This document shows, piece after piece, positions 4,400 to 5,290 of a DNA stretch of 5,290 nucleotides. Made by a program: the position numbers and the translations under genes. Source of the DNA: Nautiliaceae bacterium. GTDB lineage: Bacteria > Campylobacterota > Campylobacteria > Campylobacterales > Nautiliaceae. The notes beneath the pieces are model-generated. The model was not told the origin of the DNA and made no database searches. It saw only the letters and a program-made list of their open reading frames with translations. The stretch is from NCBI GenBank assembly GCA_027063075.1, contig JAMOSM010000153.1, positions 1-5,290 on the forward strand. The letters run 5' to 3'. The number at the start of each line of letters is the position of its first letter. The stretch's first letter is position 1.

Positions 4400-5290
4400 T
4401 TAATCCTTTATATAATTTACTATTTCGTATTTTTGAGAAAGTTCTTTTATTAAATCGCTTAATAATTCCTCGTTTATTAGAGCTTCTGTTAATGAATATA
4501 CATATTGTCTGTTTTGCTCAAATTTTTGTTTATCTAAAAGTTTTTGTTCTTTTATTCTATATAAAACGGCATATTTAGGATTTTCTTGAGGCAATAACAC
4601 AAAAGAATTTGGATTTTGTGATTTAAATAGTATAAATAGAAATTCTTGCGCATATAAAGGAGGAAGTTTTTTTATTTTATTAGCATCATATTTTGTAATA
4701 AAGCCTAAATTTTCGCCTTTAAATGTTGTTACCATTTTTTTTGCATTTTCTATTAATGCAAGTGTTGCTTTTTTATCTATTAAATCTTTTATTACTTGTG
4801 ATTTTGCTTCTTCAAATGAAAGGGGTTTTGGTTTTATTTCTTCTATTAATTTTGCTGTAATATAGCTGTTTTTATATACAAAAGGTTTTAGGTATCCCTC
4901 AGCTAATAATGTTTGCATTTTATCATTAGGAATAATGTCGTTATTTTTTGTAACTGTTTGTATTACATAATTACCTTGAGAATTTTTAAGTTTTTTATAT
5001 GCTATTATTGCCTCTTTTTTTAATTTATGTGCTGAGTAATCTTTTTTTACCTCTTCTTTTGCTTTTTCAAAACTTAAAATTTCACCTTTTTGGTTTTTAT
5101 AATTTAATTTGTTTTCTTCATAAAACGATTTTAGCTCACTCTCTTTTACAGGTTGATTTAGAGGAATTTTTACAAAAGCTATTTTATATTTTTCTGCTGA
5201 AAGATAACTGTTTTTATTTTTTTCCCAAAATTCTTTTATCTCTTTTTCATTTAGGGATATATTTATATTTTCTTTATTTAAATTTTTTTT
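4400..5290 (-). CDS. PpiD/SurA-like periplasmic chaperone (5' end outside window)
   Basis: The reading frame is open from the right edge to a TAA at 4402-4400, so only the last 296 residues are visible and the start is missing. The Met codon at 4918 is internal: the upstream 124 residues read as continuous protein. The part seen is lysine- and glutamate-rich, largely helical and without a membrane segment. It contains a PpiD-like stretch, YKIAFVKI (about 36-43), followed by ELKSFYEENK. Two similar modules follow, LSFEKAKEEVKKD (72-84) and LSFEEAKSQVIKD (157-169), identical at 9 of 13 positions. Family proteins are anchored by an N-terminal membrane segment and fold periplasmic or outer-membrane proteins. 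I cannot see a standard parvulin active-site pattern here, so peptidyl-prolyl isomerase activity is doubtful. The same gene precedes ftsA-ftsZ in Campylobacter and Helicobacter, which supports the call. Confidence 0.8.
   Translation of the reverse strand, partial: KKNLNKENINISLNEKEIKEFWEKNKNSYLSAEKYKIAFVKIPLNQPVKESELKSFYEENKLNYKNQKGEILSFEKAKEEVKKDYSAHKLKKEAIIAYKKLKNSQGNYVIQTVTKNNDIIPNDKMQTLLAEGYLKPFVYKNSYITAKLIEEIKPKPLSFEEAKSQVIKDLIDKKATLALIENAKKMVTTFKGENLGFITKYDANKIKKLPPLYAQEFLFILFKSQNPNSFVLLPQENPKYAVLYRIKEQKLLDKQKFEQNRQYVYSLTEALINEELLSDLIKELSQKYEIVNYIKD
4404..4409 (-). promoter_or_regulatory. ftsA ribosome-binding site inside the upstream gene
   Basis: AAAGGA (4409 to 4404) lies within the last codons of the upstream chaperone-like gene and 6 bases before the TTG start of ftsA. 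It supports the TTG start. With only 2 bp between the upstream stop and this start, ftsA is probably translated by coupled reinitiation. Confidence 0.75.

Noticed and set aside
4400..4918. Separate 172-residue gene starting at the ATG at 4918
   Set aside because: The frame continues without a stop to the window edge, with coherent family-like protein sequence upstream, and no ribosome-binding site precedes this ATG. It is an internal Met.
1..5290. CRISPR array, insertion sequence, integrase site, toxin-antitoxin or defence genes
   Set aside because: I searched by eye on both strands and found no spaced direct repeats, terminal inverted repeats, transposase motifs or duplicated tRNA end.

Overview
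This is an AT-rich stretch of bacterial chromosome, roughly one third GC by eye, carrying core housekeeping genes. Three gene pairings point to Campylobacterota: acpS beside fliL, a PpiD-like chaperone gene directly before ftsA-ftsZ, and ftsAZ lying outside a classical division/cell-wall cluster. The lysine-rich, AT-rich proteins combined with a GC-rich tRNA (about 69% GC) suggest a moderately thermophilic member such as the Nautiliales (Nautilia, Caminibacter, Lebetimonas). That genus-level placement is inference, not something the sequence proves.

Layout from left to right. Bases 1-171 are AT-rich and non-coding. A leftward tRNA-Arg gene with anticodon GCG lies at 172-248, with its own extended -10 promoter tucked against the end of acpS. 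Next is a leftward pair, fliL then acpS (1123 down to 273), whose stop and start overlap as ATGA. A 48-bp intergenic region (1124-1171) holds two divergent, overlapping promoters, one for fliL and one for a rightward mlaE-type lipid-transport permease (1172-1951). mlaE converges on ftsZ, and their stop codons interlock in the palindrome TTAA (1948-1951). The rest is a leftward operon: a PpiD/SurA-like periplasmic chaperone (truncated by the right edge), ftsA, then ftsZ, with gaps of 2 and 14 bp.

Functionally, ftsA and ftsZ make the membrane-anchored division ring, and the upstream chaperone-like protein probably handles envelope proteins. MlaE is the membrane subunit of an MCE-type phospholipid ABC transporter whose ATPase and substrate-binding partners are not here. 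FliL supports the flagellar stator, and AcpS activates acyl carrier protein for fatty-acid synthesis. The theme is the cell envelope, but apart from ftsA-ftsZ the neighbours are probably linked by compaction rather than by a shared pathway.

I found no mobile element, CRISPR array, defence system or obviously new system. The points most worth a second look are the GCG anticodon in place of the usual ACG, the very compact divergent promoter, a possible hairpin over the mlaE ribosome-binding site and TTG start, and the two repeated modules in the chaperone-like protein.
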